This document shows, in pieces, positions 44,561-56,453 of a stretch of DNA of 64,000 nucleotides; position 1 is the stretch's first letter; each line of letters starts with the position of its first letter. Under the pieces are notes generated by a model. It did not search any database and was not told the DNA's origin. It saw nothing but the letters and a program-made list of their open reading frames with translations. The translations under genes and the position numbers were made by a program. This stretch comes from Calocera cornea HHB12733 (taxonomy: Eukaryota > Basidiomycota > Dacrymycetes > Dacrymycetales > Dacrymycetaceae). The stretch spans positions 27,209 to 91,208 of the forward strand of contig KV424043.1 in the NCBI GenBank assembly GCA_001632435.1, given 5' to 3'.

Positions 44561-44986
44561 GGCAGCCCAGCTATCCAGTCTTTCGTACCGCTTAACGGCT
44601 CCATTTTTGGTCACCTACAAACCGTATTCAGCTCGATCATCGGCCTTTAAGGCCGACTCAGGCATGCATCGCTCTCGGCCCTGCTTGACTGCCTCCAGCC
44701 TCCGCCTCCTGTTATGCCGGGTCGACGCGCCCGGACAGCCGTTTCGGTAAAGACTGTTGTCATCGCCGGTCTCCCATTCTTGCCAACTCCTGTATGACTT
44801 GCTTCCAACATGCCCATGCGGACGGATCGTAGGGATGCAGTGAACAACCATGCGTGCCGCAATTTTGAATCGTAGACATCCCGTCTACAACGGATCTGAA
44901 GACATCAGCTCCGCCCTGTTTTCCAGTACAAATACAGGAGAGTACAGTCTTCCGACAGTTACCCAGCCCACACCATTGTATCCAGT

Positions 44987-45581
44987 ATGCTCGCTCTCAC
45001 TGTCATCCTAGCCTGCCTCGCTTGTACGGCGCTTGCCGCCCCGCACATGCCCTCCCGGACGGTGCAGAAGCGCGAGCCTCACCCGGCCGTCCTCACGCTG
45101 CCCACTCCCGGAACTGAGTTTTATGTGATGGTCGAGAGCAACTACCCGGTGGGATACTTCGAGTTCCCATTTGTCATGACGGACGGGGTACGTCTTTCCG
45201 GTCAGATACCAGGGCTGTACGACGTCTAATGCCGAATCTGTCCGTTTGTAGGAAGATCTGTCTCCCTACGCGAGAGTCGTATTCCAGAACAGCACCGGCA
45301 TGTATCCGGTCGGAGAGAATGTTCCGGGATACAACGCCTGGACATTCGAGGCCATTCTGAAGAGCAGCCTGACCTATATTTCCGTCGGTGATTACAGTAA
45401 GATCTAGCCATCCACCCGAGATTACAACAAGCTGATGTCCATTATCTGTGCAGCACTAATCGTACAAGAGGGAGATCCGTCAACCGGAGAGTGGAACGGG
45501 CCCGTGGTATCGGTCAACGTCTCTGTGTATTCCGAGATTTGTGGCTCGGACCCGACCTGCTGCTGGTCCTGCACGACATGA
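44987..45581 (+). CDS. small secreted protein
   Basis: Function unknown. Three exons (44987-45187, 45252-45396, 45454-45581) give 157 residues. A clear signal peptide MLALTVILACLACTALAAP is followed by a KR dibasic stretch near residue 28 (possible Kex2-type processing). A mature part of about 120 residues is rich in Val/Ser/Tyr and ends in a compact cysteine group (EICGSDPTCCWSC). The mature region looks like a beta-rich fold (TEFYVMVESNYPVGYFEFP, PVVSVNVSVYSEI). It is not related to the cluster paralogues. Small size, signal peptide and C-terminal cysteines fit an effector-like or cell-surface protein, which is inference. Confidence 0.75.
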
Positions 45582-46240
45582 TCTGCGAACGATCGCGTTG
45601 GCTCCTGAAACCTCTATTTATTTATAGTTTCTTCCTTCACCGGACAGTATGCAAAGGAAGGGAGAATCTGTTGCTCCAGTTTTGCAAGCTTTGTAATACA
45701 GTAAACCATGTTTGCATCGTTGCGGCTTGCCCTACCCGAGCGATTGTAGCGCCATCCTCGGAGATGTTATTGAAACATCGTGGGAAAATCTGGCGGTTGG
45801 GCCGGACCTCAATCATTATGGGGCGTTCCATCTCTGAGATAAGTACTGAATGCAAATGACTCCCCTGGTCGTCGAGGCTGTATGGCGATAATCATGGCGA
45901 ATCATGGCGGTCGGGCACAGCGAGGACGGGACGTGGACACAAAAGTGTCGGCAGACTCGGAGGGCGGAGGTGATTCCCGCACGGCTGCTTACGTTGCTTA
46001 TGACGGCTAGGGTCCTCCTTCACCTCAGCACGATTACACCATCAACCTTGCTCATTGATTCCAGGCAAGGCAGGGCAGTCTCCGCATTGATCTTCTTCTG
46101 CGCCTCATCATCGGAGAAAGTAGTGTGCGACTGGAGCGATAGGGCATATATAAAGATGGCGACGAGTCGAACGGCATCCTTCAACAATCAACCCCCATCG
46201 ACCTGAGTATTATACACCGACCAAAGCACCAACCAGCCAC
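45582..46240. other. intergenic, nothing identified
   Basis: Terminator of the small secreted-protein gene and promoter of the monooxygenase gene, with a TATA box at 46147-46154. Confidence 0.4.
46147..46154 (+). promoter_or_regulatory. TATA box of the FAD monooxygenase gene
   Basis: TATATAAA about 90 bases upstream of the start codon. Confidence 0.55.
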
Positions 46241-47559
46241 ATGAAGGTCATCATCGTAGGATCCGGCGTAGCTGGCCCAGTTCTGGGTATGCTATTGAAA
46301 CATAAGGGGTTCGATCCAGTCGTTTACGAGCGATCGACTCACCGCGGAGGAGGCATCACCGTTGTCCCCGCTCCCCAAACGTGCGCCTTCCTCACATCTC
46401 CGCCCTATCAATGCTGACCATCGTCCCAGATTCCGTGTCTTCAATATTCTCGGTCTTGCGGAGGAGCTCCTCTCCATCGGGGCTCCGATCGATTCCATCA
46501 TATCCTACTCCGTCCTCACCTCCCCACCCACCGAGCTGATGCGAACCGACGCGCCGAAGGAAGTCCGCTTCTCTGAGGGATGGCCGATCATGGGCATCGC
46601 GCGCGACACGTTCGTCAAGTGGATCATCTCGAAAGCCGAGGAGCGTGGCGTGCCCATCATCTTTGGGAAGGGAGCGAAGGATGTGCACGAGGTGGAGGAC
46701 AAGGTCATAGTCACCTTGACGGACGGGAGCGAGGATGAGGCGGACTTGGTGATTGGTGCGGATGGGCTGCACTCGAGGGTCCGGGAGATCCTCTTCGGAA
46801 AGGACGAAGCAGACTTTTGCAAGCTGATTGAGGTACGCTATATTGTCGTTTTAGCGGATTGCTAGATGCTGAGGTGCTTTCCAGATTGGTGGCCATGCAA
46901 AGACACCTGAATCACTCCTCCCCTACAAATCCACCGCACTTCACTGGTACGGCTCCGGTATCCACCTCGTATCCTTCCCAATCAGCCACGACGGCTCCGA
47001 GCGGATGTGGGTCTGCACGATGGCCGAAGAGAAGGAGGCACACGAAACCTGGCACGCCCTCACGCGCGAGCAGCTACACGTAATCATGAAAGACCTTCCG
47101 ATGTTCAACGACCCGCATTGGGCGGGCGCGCCCAAGGACCTCATCACGAACCACTCGCATTTTGTCAAGTACGGCTTGTATGACCGACCGCCGCTGGAAA
47201 AGTGGCACAAGGGCCGCATCATCCTCGCTGGCGACGCTGCACATCCTACGAGCCCGCATCTCGGGCAGGGCACCAATCAGGCTATGGAGGATGCCTACCA
47301 CCTTGTGCGCGTCCTTTGCCAGTTCAAGGACAGGAAGACGCCGCTCGAAGATGCACTCCGAGAATACGAGAAAATCAGGCTGCCCCGCGTCAGCGCGCTG
47401 GTGAAGCAGGCGCGGAAGGAAGGCGAGCTGAGGGTCGTCATTGGCAAAGAGGCGTGCGAGAAGCGGGATGAGGAGCTGAGGAAGGGATTCGATCGGGAGG
47501 CGTTGCAGCTTTACCGCGAAGCTACGCATGGACCGTACACGGGTGAGAGCGCTATCTAA
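46241..47559 (+). CDS. FAD-dependent monooxygenase, salicylate hydroxylase-like
   Basis: Class A flavoprotein hydroxylase using NAD(P)H and oxygen on an aromatic or polyketide-like substrate; the substrate cannot be told. Three exons (46241-46380, 46430-46832, 46885-47559) give 405 residues. Landmarks: the Rossmann start VIIVGSGVAGPVLGMLL with the expected downstream acidic residue in VVYER, a DG motif ADLVIGADGLHSRVR near residue 165, and the second FAD motif RIILAGDAAHPTSPHLGQG near residue 300. No signal peptide is seen. The C-terminus is short and charged. A 3'-truncated tandem copy follows at 47.66 kb. No other biosynthetic genes are adjacent, so a secondary-metabolite role is only a possibility. 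Confidence 0.87.
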
Positions 47560-47654
47560 GGCTTTCCGATGATAATTGTACTGTAGACAGTGGGTCACTG
47601 GTGATGATTAACAATAACGAACACGTGACGGTCAAAATCGTGGCTGGATAGTCC

Positions 47655-47938
47655 CACCTTAGCCAAGGCACCAACCAGGCGATGGAGGATGCTTACCACC
47701 ATGTACGCGGGCTGTGCAAGTTTCGAGATGACAAGAACTCCTTGAGGAAGCGATCATCGAGTATGCGCAGATCAGGCTACCCCAAGTGAGCGTGAAAATA
47801 GAGTAGGTGCGCCAAGAAGGCGAGCTCAGAGTCGTATGCAGCGTGACCAAGAGCTGAAGAAGGGCTTTGACCGAGAATCACTCAATTTCTATCGTGGGGC
47901 CACCCGTGGACCGTATGCAGGCGAGGGTGAAATTTGAG
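47655..47938 (+). pseudogene. truncated duplicate of the FAD monooxygenase C-terminus
   Basis: Reads LSQGTNQAMEDAYHHVRGLC against LGQGTNQAMEDAYHLVRVLC in the intact gene. It continues with DDKNS, EYAQIRLPQVSV and VRQEGELRVV, with an in-frame TAG before VRQEGELR and a later frameshift. The final DNA still matches the parent's end (a GPYAGEGEI-like reading against GPYTGESAI). Nothing upstream of the second FAD motif is present, so only the last quarter was copied or survives. Confidence 0.85.
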
Positions 47939-48050
47939 ATTCCTCTGCACTGTAGACACGATTGACGATAGATTAGAAATATAAGTACACTAGGGTAGAC
48001 ATACAGAATTCTCACTTGGAAAGGTTGTTCGTACTGGCTTAGAGTCCTGG

Positions 48051-50515
48051 CTACTTGTCACCTTTGCCCAACAGTACACTCAACCTTTTCACGGCTCGGC
48101 CTGCAATGGGCAGCGACCTACTGGGCGGCCCTCCGAAACTTGCTTCGACCAAACTCAGTCGAGCAGTCACTTCCAGTCTTTGGACCTCCGTCCTCTTGAG
48201 GGCTCCGGCGAATGGGCTGACGCCGAGCTCCAGCAAGGTTGCTGTCAGCTCAGGCAAGCCATCATCAATTTCTGTCGCTTCCGATGTGTGGAAGCCTGAA
48301 ATTCCCATGGCTTGCGCCGACTCGCTGCTAGGTCGGTGGACCGACGTCGTAGAGGAGACGGTTATGGTGCTGAGACGATGATCCAAGGGAGGACGCGAGA
48401 GGTCCCCGTCAGCGATGTCCTCGTCTCGACCGGCAATGAGAGGGAATACAGTCTCGTAACACGTGTTGCACGCTCTTGCAGGTCTTTTCGGCGGTTCTTG
48501 CGAATTCGAATGGGCAACGAAGAATGTCTAGAACAATTGAATTAGCATGTACAGGATCGTGAATATGGCGCGGATTCACTTTGGTGGAACAGTCTGCGCA
48601 GACTACTGAACCGCATAGCCGGCAGTGATGTCTCCATCGAAGAACGGTCCAAGGCTTGCCACAACGCATACATGCTGGCGCTTTCTGGTCCGGCACCCAC
48701 ACGGCAGGAACGAAGTGATCCACTCTCTGCCGATCTGGTTCGGCAGGTAGCGCTTGCAGTGCCAAGCGTAGATGACGTGTCGAAGTCGACGAGGTCAAGG
48801 TACTGAGGGGTCGGCTGAGAGTTTGAAGGGAGGACAAGAAGATTGCCTTGGCTTCGCGAATCGCATCTAGCCAGGCTTGACAATCCACTTTCGAGCCTGA
48901 GGTAGTTCAGCAAGTGTATCTCGATGAGATACGCAACTGCTTACCCGCATATACAGCGAAGCTCTCCTGCGGACTGAGGATCTCAAATCGCCGTCCATCC
49001 TCACGCTGTTCCTCAGCTCCACCTCCCACTACGGTGACATCTTGCAAGCTCAGCTTGCCCTGATATCTCCACTTATCGGATTCCGCCATTCCTTCCTCGC
49101 CCATCCTTCTAATTTGTGCGTCATTACCACTTTTGCTTCGCCGCCGCGCCAATGGGGGCCTCGCGCCCAGCCACTTTTCATCGGCAACTCGGCTGAAGTA
49201 AAGGATGCAGTCTGTAAACAGCAAGAACTCACGCGGCTCTTCACTCTTGGGACCCTCCCGTATCAGTGCGCCACGCTTGATAAGTCGACGTCCAGGTGAG
49301 ATGAGAGGGAATGGCAGGTTGACGCATGCCCGCTGCAGTGCCAGCGCCGACAATGTCAAGGAGTGTTCGGCAAGCGCACGGTCCAGCGTTTCAGCAGCTT
49401 GGTTTTACGTCAGGCTGTCATATATGCGGCTATGAGATGCTCACTTTTCGATACCATCACAAATACCCGTCGCAGCTGCTCTGTTTCGTCGTCGGTAGGA
49501 TCGGAACAAGCCACAAGATCCTTCAGGAGAAGCAGATATCGAGGTACTCGTTGAACGCAGGTGAGCAGCCAAGCAACAAGGGTCATATGTCCGCATTTTG
49601 GATCCTTCTCTCTGTCGGCCAGCCAAGCACGAAAGACAGGAGATGTCGCTTGCAGGTGCGAGATTGTGGACATCGCAGATGGGAAGTTGGCAACGAACGG
49701 CCTGTACATCGACAAGTACGGGAAGTGTGATCGCATAACGTAGGACAGTGCTGGCGGGACGGGTTGGATCGGGTCGCTCGGGGAGACCGCTTCAGTCAAG
49801 CTTCGTAGGATGGCTCGATGCAAATTCCATATGTCGATGAAGTTGGAGAACATCGCGTTTAGGTCGTCTCGTGTCACCAGCGGTCGGCGAGACGTTTCCA
49901 AAGACTCCATCAGCGGGATGAGGAAGTGCTGCTCGACGGTCAGACAGCCTATATAACACACAAAGAAGACACACACACCTCATAGATGAGATCAAGCCCA
50001 GCGACATACGACTTCTCTGTGTCAAGCAGCTCCTTGACGACCTTGAGCCGCTTGAGCGCCCGCCTCTGGTGACCCTCATCGATGGACTCCTGCTGCCTGC
50101 TGCTCCTCCTACTTCTCGGCCCTTGTCTCCTCGGCGACCTTGGTATAGCCGGGCTGAGCGGGCTGAGGCCTGAAAAGGAGGACGATCTTGCTTGCTCAGA
50201 CAGGAGGCGCGTCGCCGCTGGCGGGCGCGAGGACAAGCTGGAGCCTACGCTCGACCCGGGCTCGTGCGACTGCGACTGCGACTGCGCCGCGACGTCGTCA
50301 AACGACGTGACGCTGCTGACTGCGGACCGTGGGACATTGGACGGGGCGGACGCGGTGGACAGGCGGCGAAAGGAGATGGGCGGCCGTAGGGACGGCTGGC
50401 GCAGCGTTGCGAGCGTGTCGTCCTCTGCGTCGCCAGGGTAGCTCGCCGTGCGGAGGTGCGAGCGGGGGAACGTGATCCCCGCCGCGTCCGCCGAGCTGGG
50501 CTCAGAGATCGACAT
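48051..50515 (-). CDS. RhoGEF (Dbl-homology) protein with PH and FYVE domains
   Basis: Predicted guanine-nucleotide exchange factor for a Rho/Cdc42-type GTPase at endosomal or plasma membrane; the domain order resembles the animal FGD family. About six minus-strand exons run from MSISEPSSADAAG at 50515. A Ser/Arg-rich N-terminus of about 150 residues is followed by the Dbl-homology domain (VVKELLDTEKSYVAGLDLIYE, NAMFSNFIDIWNLHRAIL, LLTCVQRVPRYLLLLKDL). The PH-like region follows (LIKRGALIREGP, REFLLFTDCILYFSR). The FYVE finger has CMRCGKPW, RWRHHCRLCG, VCADCS and, after an intron, RACNTCY. The R-x-H-H-C-R core binds phosphatidylinositol 3-phosphate in known FYVE domains. The tail holds ELTATLLELGVSPF and ends LLGKGDK. 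The first exon is 50515-49979; limits of exons 2-5 are approximate. An ArfGAP gene on the same strand ends 400 bases upstream. Confidence 0.85.
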
Positions 50516-50919
50516 AAGTGGCTATTGTCACAACAGGCATGCGGGGTAATGAAAGAGGCGGGGAGATAGAGAGATAGACTAGCGGTCGTCAAGGGGTACC
50601 AGTCGTCTTTATCGCTGCTATGCCCCTCTTCGGCTCCCTCTCTAACAGAAGCACCCCTGACGACAGCATTCCTGAATGGGCAACTCCTGACTCCTCTTTC
50701 AGCATTGCCTCAGTACAGCCCGATCGTTGTATACACATCATTTGCATACATAGACCTCCTCCGAGGACCTGATCGATGAGTATCATGGGTCCAGTACAGC
50801 GATTCGTGGCGTTCCTCCGAAACATCCTGGCATCTAAACATGCCCGACCCAACCCGCAACACGAACAGAATAATATTGCATAGGGAATAGGTGTACACAA
50901 GGATCGCATGTATGCAGCG

Positions 50920-52725
50920 CTAGTGGCTCTCGCTCATCTCGGCCAGCCAGTTCGCCATCTACAAGCCAGCAATCAGCCCATCGTTCGCATACACAGAACA
51001 AACGAAAAACGCACCTTGAGCGCACCCTGCCTGAGGCTCTCTCCCGCATTCTGCACATCTGGATTGGCCATGACGCGTCCAATCACGTCCCTCGCGGCGA
51101 TCTCGACATTGGCGAGCGTCTCGTTCGTGTTTCCCAGGATCAGCCCACCGCCCGGCGAGCGCGGGCCCATCTCGTCCTCGTCCTCCCGGCCGAAGTACTG
51201 GTTCGAGCTGATAGACGTCGCGCCCGTGAACTGGGACAAGCGGGCTTGTGCCTCAGCTTGCGAGCTGGGATCGTACGCGTTCCGTCCGAAGTACATATCG
51301 GAGGAAATGGCCTTCTGGGTACCGAACTTCTCCCTCGCATACCTCTGCTCATCTGAGTTGCACAGGTTAGTTGAAATTCTCCTGCGGTGACGCATACATA
51401 CCAGGATCGGGCGTGGCAGAGGCGCTCCGAGTGCTAGAAGCTGCAGGCGCGGCAGACCCTGTGCCACCCGCAGTCTGTCCAAACCCAAGGCGAGCTATGC
51501 CCATGCCGAGCCTGTTGACCTCGATGCTGTCCTTCTTCCCATGCAAGCTCGTCGGGCCGCCGAGCGTGGGCTTCGGTGCAGCCGCAGACGTGGCCGTCTC
51601 TGTTGTCGCAGCGGCAGCGGCAGCGGCAGCACGGGCCTTCGACTCGTCCTCCTCCTTCTTCTGGTCATACCCCAGCCGCTTGATACGCTCCTCCTCCTCC
51701 TTGGCTTTCCGCTCCGCCTCCTCAAAGTTGATCGGCGCACCCTTCCTCGCGCCGAGCTTGGACGCCTTCGCATGCGCCGGCCCCGAGCTGGCATTTAGCC
51801 GGCTCGCGCCGAGCTTGGACGGCCGTGCTCCAGCGCCACTGCCAGCAGAGGAGGTGCGTAATGAGTTGGACGTGACTGTGCGAGGGGCCGCGGGGATAGC
51901 AGGCGTGCCGGACGGCGTCGACGCGGGTGATATTGCCGGTGTGGACGCGGCGGACGACCCGGCGGTGGCGGTATTGCTGACGGTGGACAGGCTGCGGCCG
52001 ACACCCGGTAAGCCGGCTTTCAGGGAAGGCATGGATGGCTTGGGCGAGGGCGTTGCCGGCTTGTCCCAGGAGGTGAAAAAGTCTTCCTCGACGGCTGGCG
52101 TCGCTTTTGGTGCCGCATCTGCCATCCCGTCGACGTAAATACGATCAGGGAATCTGAATTACGTGAGACGCGGTTGCAGGATGTATGCGCGAAGCGTACC
52201 GCATGACGTCCTCCTTCACCCTCCGTGAAAGCTCGTCCTTGTACAACCCCGCGACCCTGCTCGTGTACTTGTTCTTCACATCCGAGTCACTCAACACCGA
52301 CGATCCGCCATGCTTCGTGAAAAACTCGGTCGCGGAGCCGTTCCCACCAATCTTCATGTTGCGCATCTGGCCGAGCTGCCACCCGTCGAGGTTGGTGGAC
52401 CTGCACGCGCGGCATCAGAGACCCGCTCGCGCTGCCTAGCCTGCATACACATACCGCACAAAGCTGATGTGCACACCCATGTTCCTGTGCACGCTCGAGC
52501 AGTCCAGGCAGATGTACACGCCGAACGTCACGCTCGCCCAGGTGGGGTTGCGCGCCTGGCAGTCGAAGCACATCTGCGGCGGGCGCAACGCGTCAGTCAG
52601 TCAGTCAATCAGTCGGGCCTGCACACGACTCTGGCAGGACAGCGCACCTTGTTGCCTTTTTGCGATTTGAGCACCTTGAACACCTCGTCGCGCTCCTGGT
52701 GCGATACGACTGTTGTTTCGGCCAT
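50920..52725 (-). CDS. Glo3-type ArfGAP
   Basis: GTPase-activating protein for Arf1 at the Golgi, acting in COPI vesicle cycling (yeast Glo3, human ArfGAP2/3). The first exon starts [20 protein letters not shown] at 52725. The ArfGAP zinc finger follows: [38 protein letters not shown] with the catalytic Arg, then [11 protein letters not shown] linker rich in Ala/Ser/Thr/Pro (about 200 residues) carries [20 protein letters not shown]. The C-terminal Glo3 motif is present as repeats: [12 protein letters not shown] and [10 protein letters not shown]. The short last exon ([12 protein letters not shown]) ends at 50920. In the family the Glo3 motif region couples to coatomer and Arf. Upstream exon limits are approximate; the start is the first Met before a conserved helix. 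Confidence 0.88.
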
Positions 52726-53802
52726 TGGGAGCGGGGAGTACAGGGAGGGAGGTGGATGTATGCTGGGTATACAGTAGCACTAGGGAAAGGGACTTCGGCA
52801 AAGGCTCAGAGTCAAAGGGGCGGTGGCTTCCGTTACACGTTCTGCTCGCAGGAGCGGAGGCTTTCTCCCTATAGGCGCCGACCATCTCCGTCTTCATGCA
52901 TCTCGTAGGACGCACTTGCTGGGGCCGTTGCATTTGTTGCCAAATATTTCTCTCAGCTGTCTTATTGCTTACACCGAGCATCTCTGTGCCTGCGCTTCTC
53001 CAGCCGCGTATCGACCTTGCCATAGTCCTCGCACAAGTGAAAACGGATCCAATTATTGACCAGGTCTTATTACGAGTTTGCATATCCCGAATCTGCTCTT
53101 CCTGAAGCTCTTCTAATTTCCGACATTCTGGGATACTTCCCGAACTTAGCCTTGGTCTCAACCTTCCGATGAGCCTTGCGTTCTTGGATGACGTGTTCGG
53201 CTCCGAGTGCACCGTAGCTCCGCCACCGCCACACTTTCATGAGGCCGACGCGCCCCGCGCCGCGATGCGACATCTCACACGGCCGGTTCGCACCGTCTGC
53301 AGGCATATCACATCCTCCCCACGCTCCGTCCATCGTCGAATGCCCGCAGCGCGACAGGGGCACCGCCCTAAGACCTGAGCTAGCCCTTCTCCCCCTCCCA
53401 GCAGCCCACAGCAACATTCCCGGCACCGCGCCGCACGCCGGGAATGTCATGTTTGTCAACATTACATTGCGCTATGCCCGGCGCGGACACGCCCATCCCG
53501 CACATTGGGTACGGAATGAGGCGCTCCTACGATCCGCACGGGGGGAGACGGGCACGGCGCATTGGGCAGCGCGGGCTATGGCTCGGCTCAGAGAGTGCCG
53601 GAGCGCGGTATATAGACCGCTGGACGGGGGACCGACGGCCAGCCATCCCCCTTCCCCCGTCCCTCCTCACCCCCCTCTCCCGCCCCGGTCTCACTACCCT
53701 ACCCCGCCCGCTAATATTCCAACTACCCACTGTCATTTCCCCCACCCCCACCCTACCGTCACTCCATTCCATTCCCCACCTCATTAATCTCCCTACGCCA
53801 TA
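52726..53802. other. divergent intergenic region
   Basis: Between the ArfGAP gene (-) and the CPL1-like gene (+). No exon supported. The right half is GC/C-rich with a TATA box at 53609. Confidence 0.4.
53609..53615 (+). promoter_or_regulatory. TATA box of the CPL1-like gene
   Basis: TATATAG followed by a pyrimidine-rich leader up to the start codon 190 bases downstream. Confidence 0.4.
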
Positions 53803-54885
53803 ATGTACTGCCTCGCCCTCCTCGCACTCCTCGCACTCTCCCTCCCCGCGCAGGGCAGCCCCCTCACCCGGCCAGCACACAAGCTCCAGGGCTCGCTCGC
53901 GCGCGTCGACACCTGCGCAAACGTCGACCAGGGCGTGCTCACCGACGGCAGGACAGAATGTGCGCTTTCTCGCCCTTGCCTTCCTCTGGCCCAAGCTGAC
54001 CTGGACTACGCAGACGGACTCCTCACAGGCTGTCTGTGCCACTCCACCCTCTCCCGCTTCTCCCTCCTCTCCCCAGCCCTGCGACGCGCCGCCCGCTCGC
54101 TCGGCGCAGAGCAAGCCAACGCCCTCCTGGAGTCGCTCATCGCCGCCGACCCCTCGGCGCGGTCCTGCGAGTACCCGCCTCACGCGTTAGCGGCATGCGC
54201 GAGGGAGGACGTCTGCGGCTGGGTGTGCGAGGCCGGGTACGATGCCTGCGAGGGCGCGTGTGTACCCAGGGGGAAATGCGGCCAGCAGCCCACTGCCGAG
54301 GCTGAGCCCGCCGCCGACCCGGACGCCGAAGTCGAGTCAGAGGAGAAGCCGGAAGAGGCAGCGCACCTCCCCGCGCTCGTCTTCCCCCCGCAACAGCACC
54401 ACTGCGCAAAGGGGTACATCGCGTGCCCTGCCCCCGGCCCGCGGCTTCCCTCCCAGCAACTCCGCCGCACATTCCCCTTCCTCACCCCTGCCTCGCCCAA
54501 TGCCGTTTCCTCCGACTCGCACAGGCTCAGCGTCGCCCCAGGCTCCGCGTCCAACGGCGGCGGGAGCGGGAAGGAGATGAAGCCTAAGCCGGCTATGCTG
54601 CGCCCCGCCCAGCCCGACGCCGCCTTCATATGCGTCGACCCCCAGCGGGACAGCGAGCACTGCGGCGGGTGCACGTTCTCGGCCTCCTCCCCGACCTCCT
54701 TCGGCACCTTCGCCGGCTCGGACTGCTCGAGCGTCCGGGGCGCGCTGAGCGCCAGCTGCCAGCTGGGCAAGTGCGTAGTGGAGAGGTGCAAGCATGGGTG
54801 GGACCTTAATGCCACGGGCGGGTGCACGAGGAGGTACAATCTCAGCAAGGGCCAGGTGAGGCTCGGCAAGGTGGACATGCCCTGA
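53803..54885 (+). CDS. secreted PriA/CPL1-like cysteine-rich protein
   Basis: Secreted protein with the C-terminal domain of the mushroom PriA and yeast-form CPL1 proteins, which in other fungi are associated with development or the cell surface. One frame of 360 residues starts with a signal peptide (MYCLALLALLALSLPAQG). An N-terminal cysteine region (DTCANVDQG, LLTGCLCHS, CEYPPHALAACAREDVCGW, CEGACVPRGKCG) is followed by an acidic Pro/Ala linker. The C-terminal domain reads FICVDPQRDSEHCGGC, GSDCSSVRGALSASCQLGKC, VVERCKHGWDLNATGGC. The 54 bases at about 53960-54013 start with gtgcgc and end in gcag and are a multiple of three. They may be an intron, which would join TE to a Tyr followed by GLLTGCLC and remove ECALSRPC; both forms are open. 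Confidence 0.82.
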   Translation: MYCLALLALLALSLPAQGSPLTRPAHKLQGSLARVDTCANVDQGVLTDGRTECALSRPCLPLAQADLDYADGLLTGCLCHSTLSRFSLLSPALRRAARSLGAEQANALLESLIAADPSARSCEYPPHALAACAREDVCGWVCEAGYDACEGACVPRGKCGQQPTAEAEPAADPDAEVESEEKPEEAAHLPALVFPPQQHHCAKGYIACPAPGPRLPSQQLRRTFPFLTPASPNAVSSDSHRLSVAPGSASNGGGSGKEMKPKPAMLRPAQPDAAFICVDPQRDSEHCGGCTFSASSPTSFGTFAGSDCSSVRGALSASCQLGKCVVERCKHGWDLNATGGCTRRYNLSKGQVRLGKVDMP

Positions 54886-55456
54886 GCTGTCTTCCTCCGC
54901 CCGACGACTTCCACTTCTTTGCTCCTGCGCTGCCCTCTCGGGCGGCTCGTCTCGCGCTTCTTCTCTTGCCCCGGACGCGAACGGACGGACGGACACCCCC
55001 ACTTCTCTTCTCTTCTTTTTCCAGAACCCTGCAGCACCCCCACTCAGTGCACCCCCTGTATCCTTACCCCTCCCAAGGGCCGTTCCAACACCTCCTAAAA
55101 TCCCAAAATCCCAAAATCCTGTACGCAGCCCCCGGTCCCGGGAGCAGCGAGCTCACTGTTTGTAGCGTAGCGTTGTTGCCTAATGTAGCCATATTGTTTT
55201 GGGGCCTTCGGCCTGCTTTTATTTCGTATGTGTCGTTGGTGCTTGTGAAGCACGGGGGAGGCGGTGGCCGGGAAGGTGGCTGCTTTGCCACAGGCAGAAG
55301 GAGTGTGGTAAGAGGCGGTGCTGACGGGGGCACGTGATTCCAAGGACTCCCGTGTGCTGCAGGGACGAGCGCCAGTCCGATGTGCAGCATTGATACGACA
55401 CAATATCGTCACCTCGCCTCCCCAGCCAGCGATTGTCTGGATGATCTAACGGCGGT
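54886..55456. other. intergenic, nothing identified
   Basis: 3' flank of the CPL1-like gene and promoter of the WDR24 homologue. Open frames are not supported. Confidence 0.4.
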
Positions 55457-56413
55457 ATGGCCTGGCAGCGGTACGTCCTTCTCCCGCTCCTGTGCATCCC
55501 ATGCTGTCCAGTGCTGACAAGTGCACTGTATGCGCGTCGGTCGGGCAGGGACGACCCGGCGCTCCCCACCCAACCCGCGCGGCTCGCCTCTCCACGGCTG
55601 AGCTCGCCCTTCCTCCCCTCTCCGGGGTTCACCACCTCCTCCTCCTCCTCCAGCGCCACCCAGTCCACCACGCACGCCTACCCCGCGCCGTCCTACTCGC
55701 ACCCGCGGACCTCCTACACCTCCTACGCGCCCCCCACCGCGAGCGCGAGCGCCTACGCCTACCCGACCCCGCCCTCCGCCGCCTACTCCCTCTCAGCAAG
55801 CGTCACAGCCCGCCTCGCCCTCGCCCAGCTCACCCCTTCCCCCGCCCTGCTCAACGCCAACGCCCCGCATACGAGGTATGTGAGGTTGAGGGTTGTCGGA
55901 CAGGGACAGGGGTGCGCGGATGTCGCGGCCAGGGGAGAGGGCGGGAGGGTCGCCGTTGGGGGGAAGGACGGTGCGTGTCTGCTTTGCTCCGCACTTGCCT
56001 GCCAGGACGCTGCAGGGCCGGCGCGCCCGAAGGATGAGCGGCACATGCTGCATGACAGGTGCTGATACAATGGAACAGTGCTGAAGATCATCAAATTCAC
56101 CAACCGTCTCCCGGCAACCCCCCTCCCCTCCTCCCCCTCCTCCCCCCCAACAACAACCGCCACCGCCTCCCACCCCTCCTCCTCGAACCCGCTCGCCCAC
56201 CCCCAGCCAGTCCAGCGCTCCCTCTCAGACCGCGGCCACTCCCGCCGCGGCAAGTCCAAGGTCGTCGGGCCCGGAGGGAGCACGGCGGAGGAGGTGCTGA
56301 ATGTTTGGAGTGGGAGCAAGCTCAGCTTGGTCCATGGCCTGCAGGATGTTGCGTGGGGGCATCAGAGTGCGTCTTTCTTCCCACTTCACTTGCCCTCCTT
56401 CCTCCTCACTGCT

Positions 56414-56453
<40 letters not shown>

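Larger units (their letters stand above)
43251..44986. other. intergenic, AT-rich and repeat-bearing
   Basis: No gene supported. 43.85-44.05 kb contains a 'gataaaaggg' TATA-like box and an AT-rich stretch, then the inverted repeat at 44053-44079. The composition differs from both flanks and could be a retroelement long terminal repeat relic, but I cannot define ends or a target-site duplication. 44420-44560 is a dispersed repeat copy. Confidence 0.35.

Noticed and set aside
50082..50441. Plus-strand frame opposite the RhoGEF first exon
   Set aside because: Antisense shadow; the minus strand is a continuous exon leading into the Dbl-homology domain.
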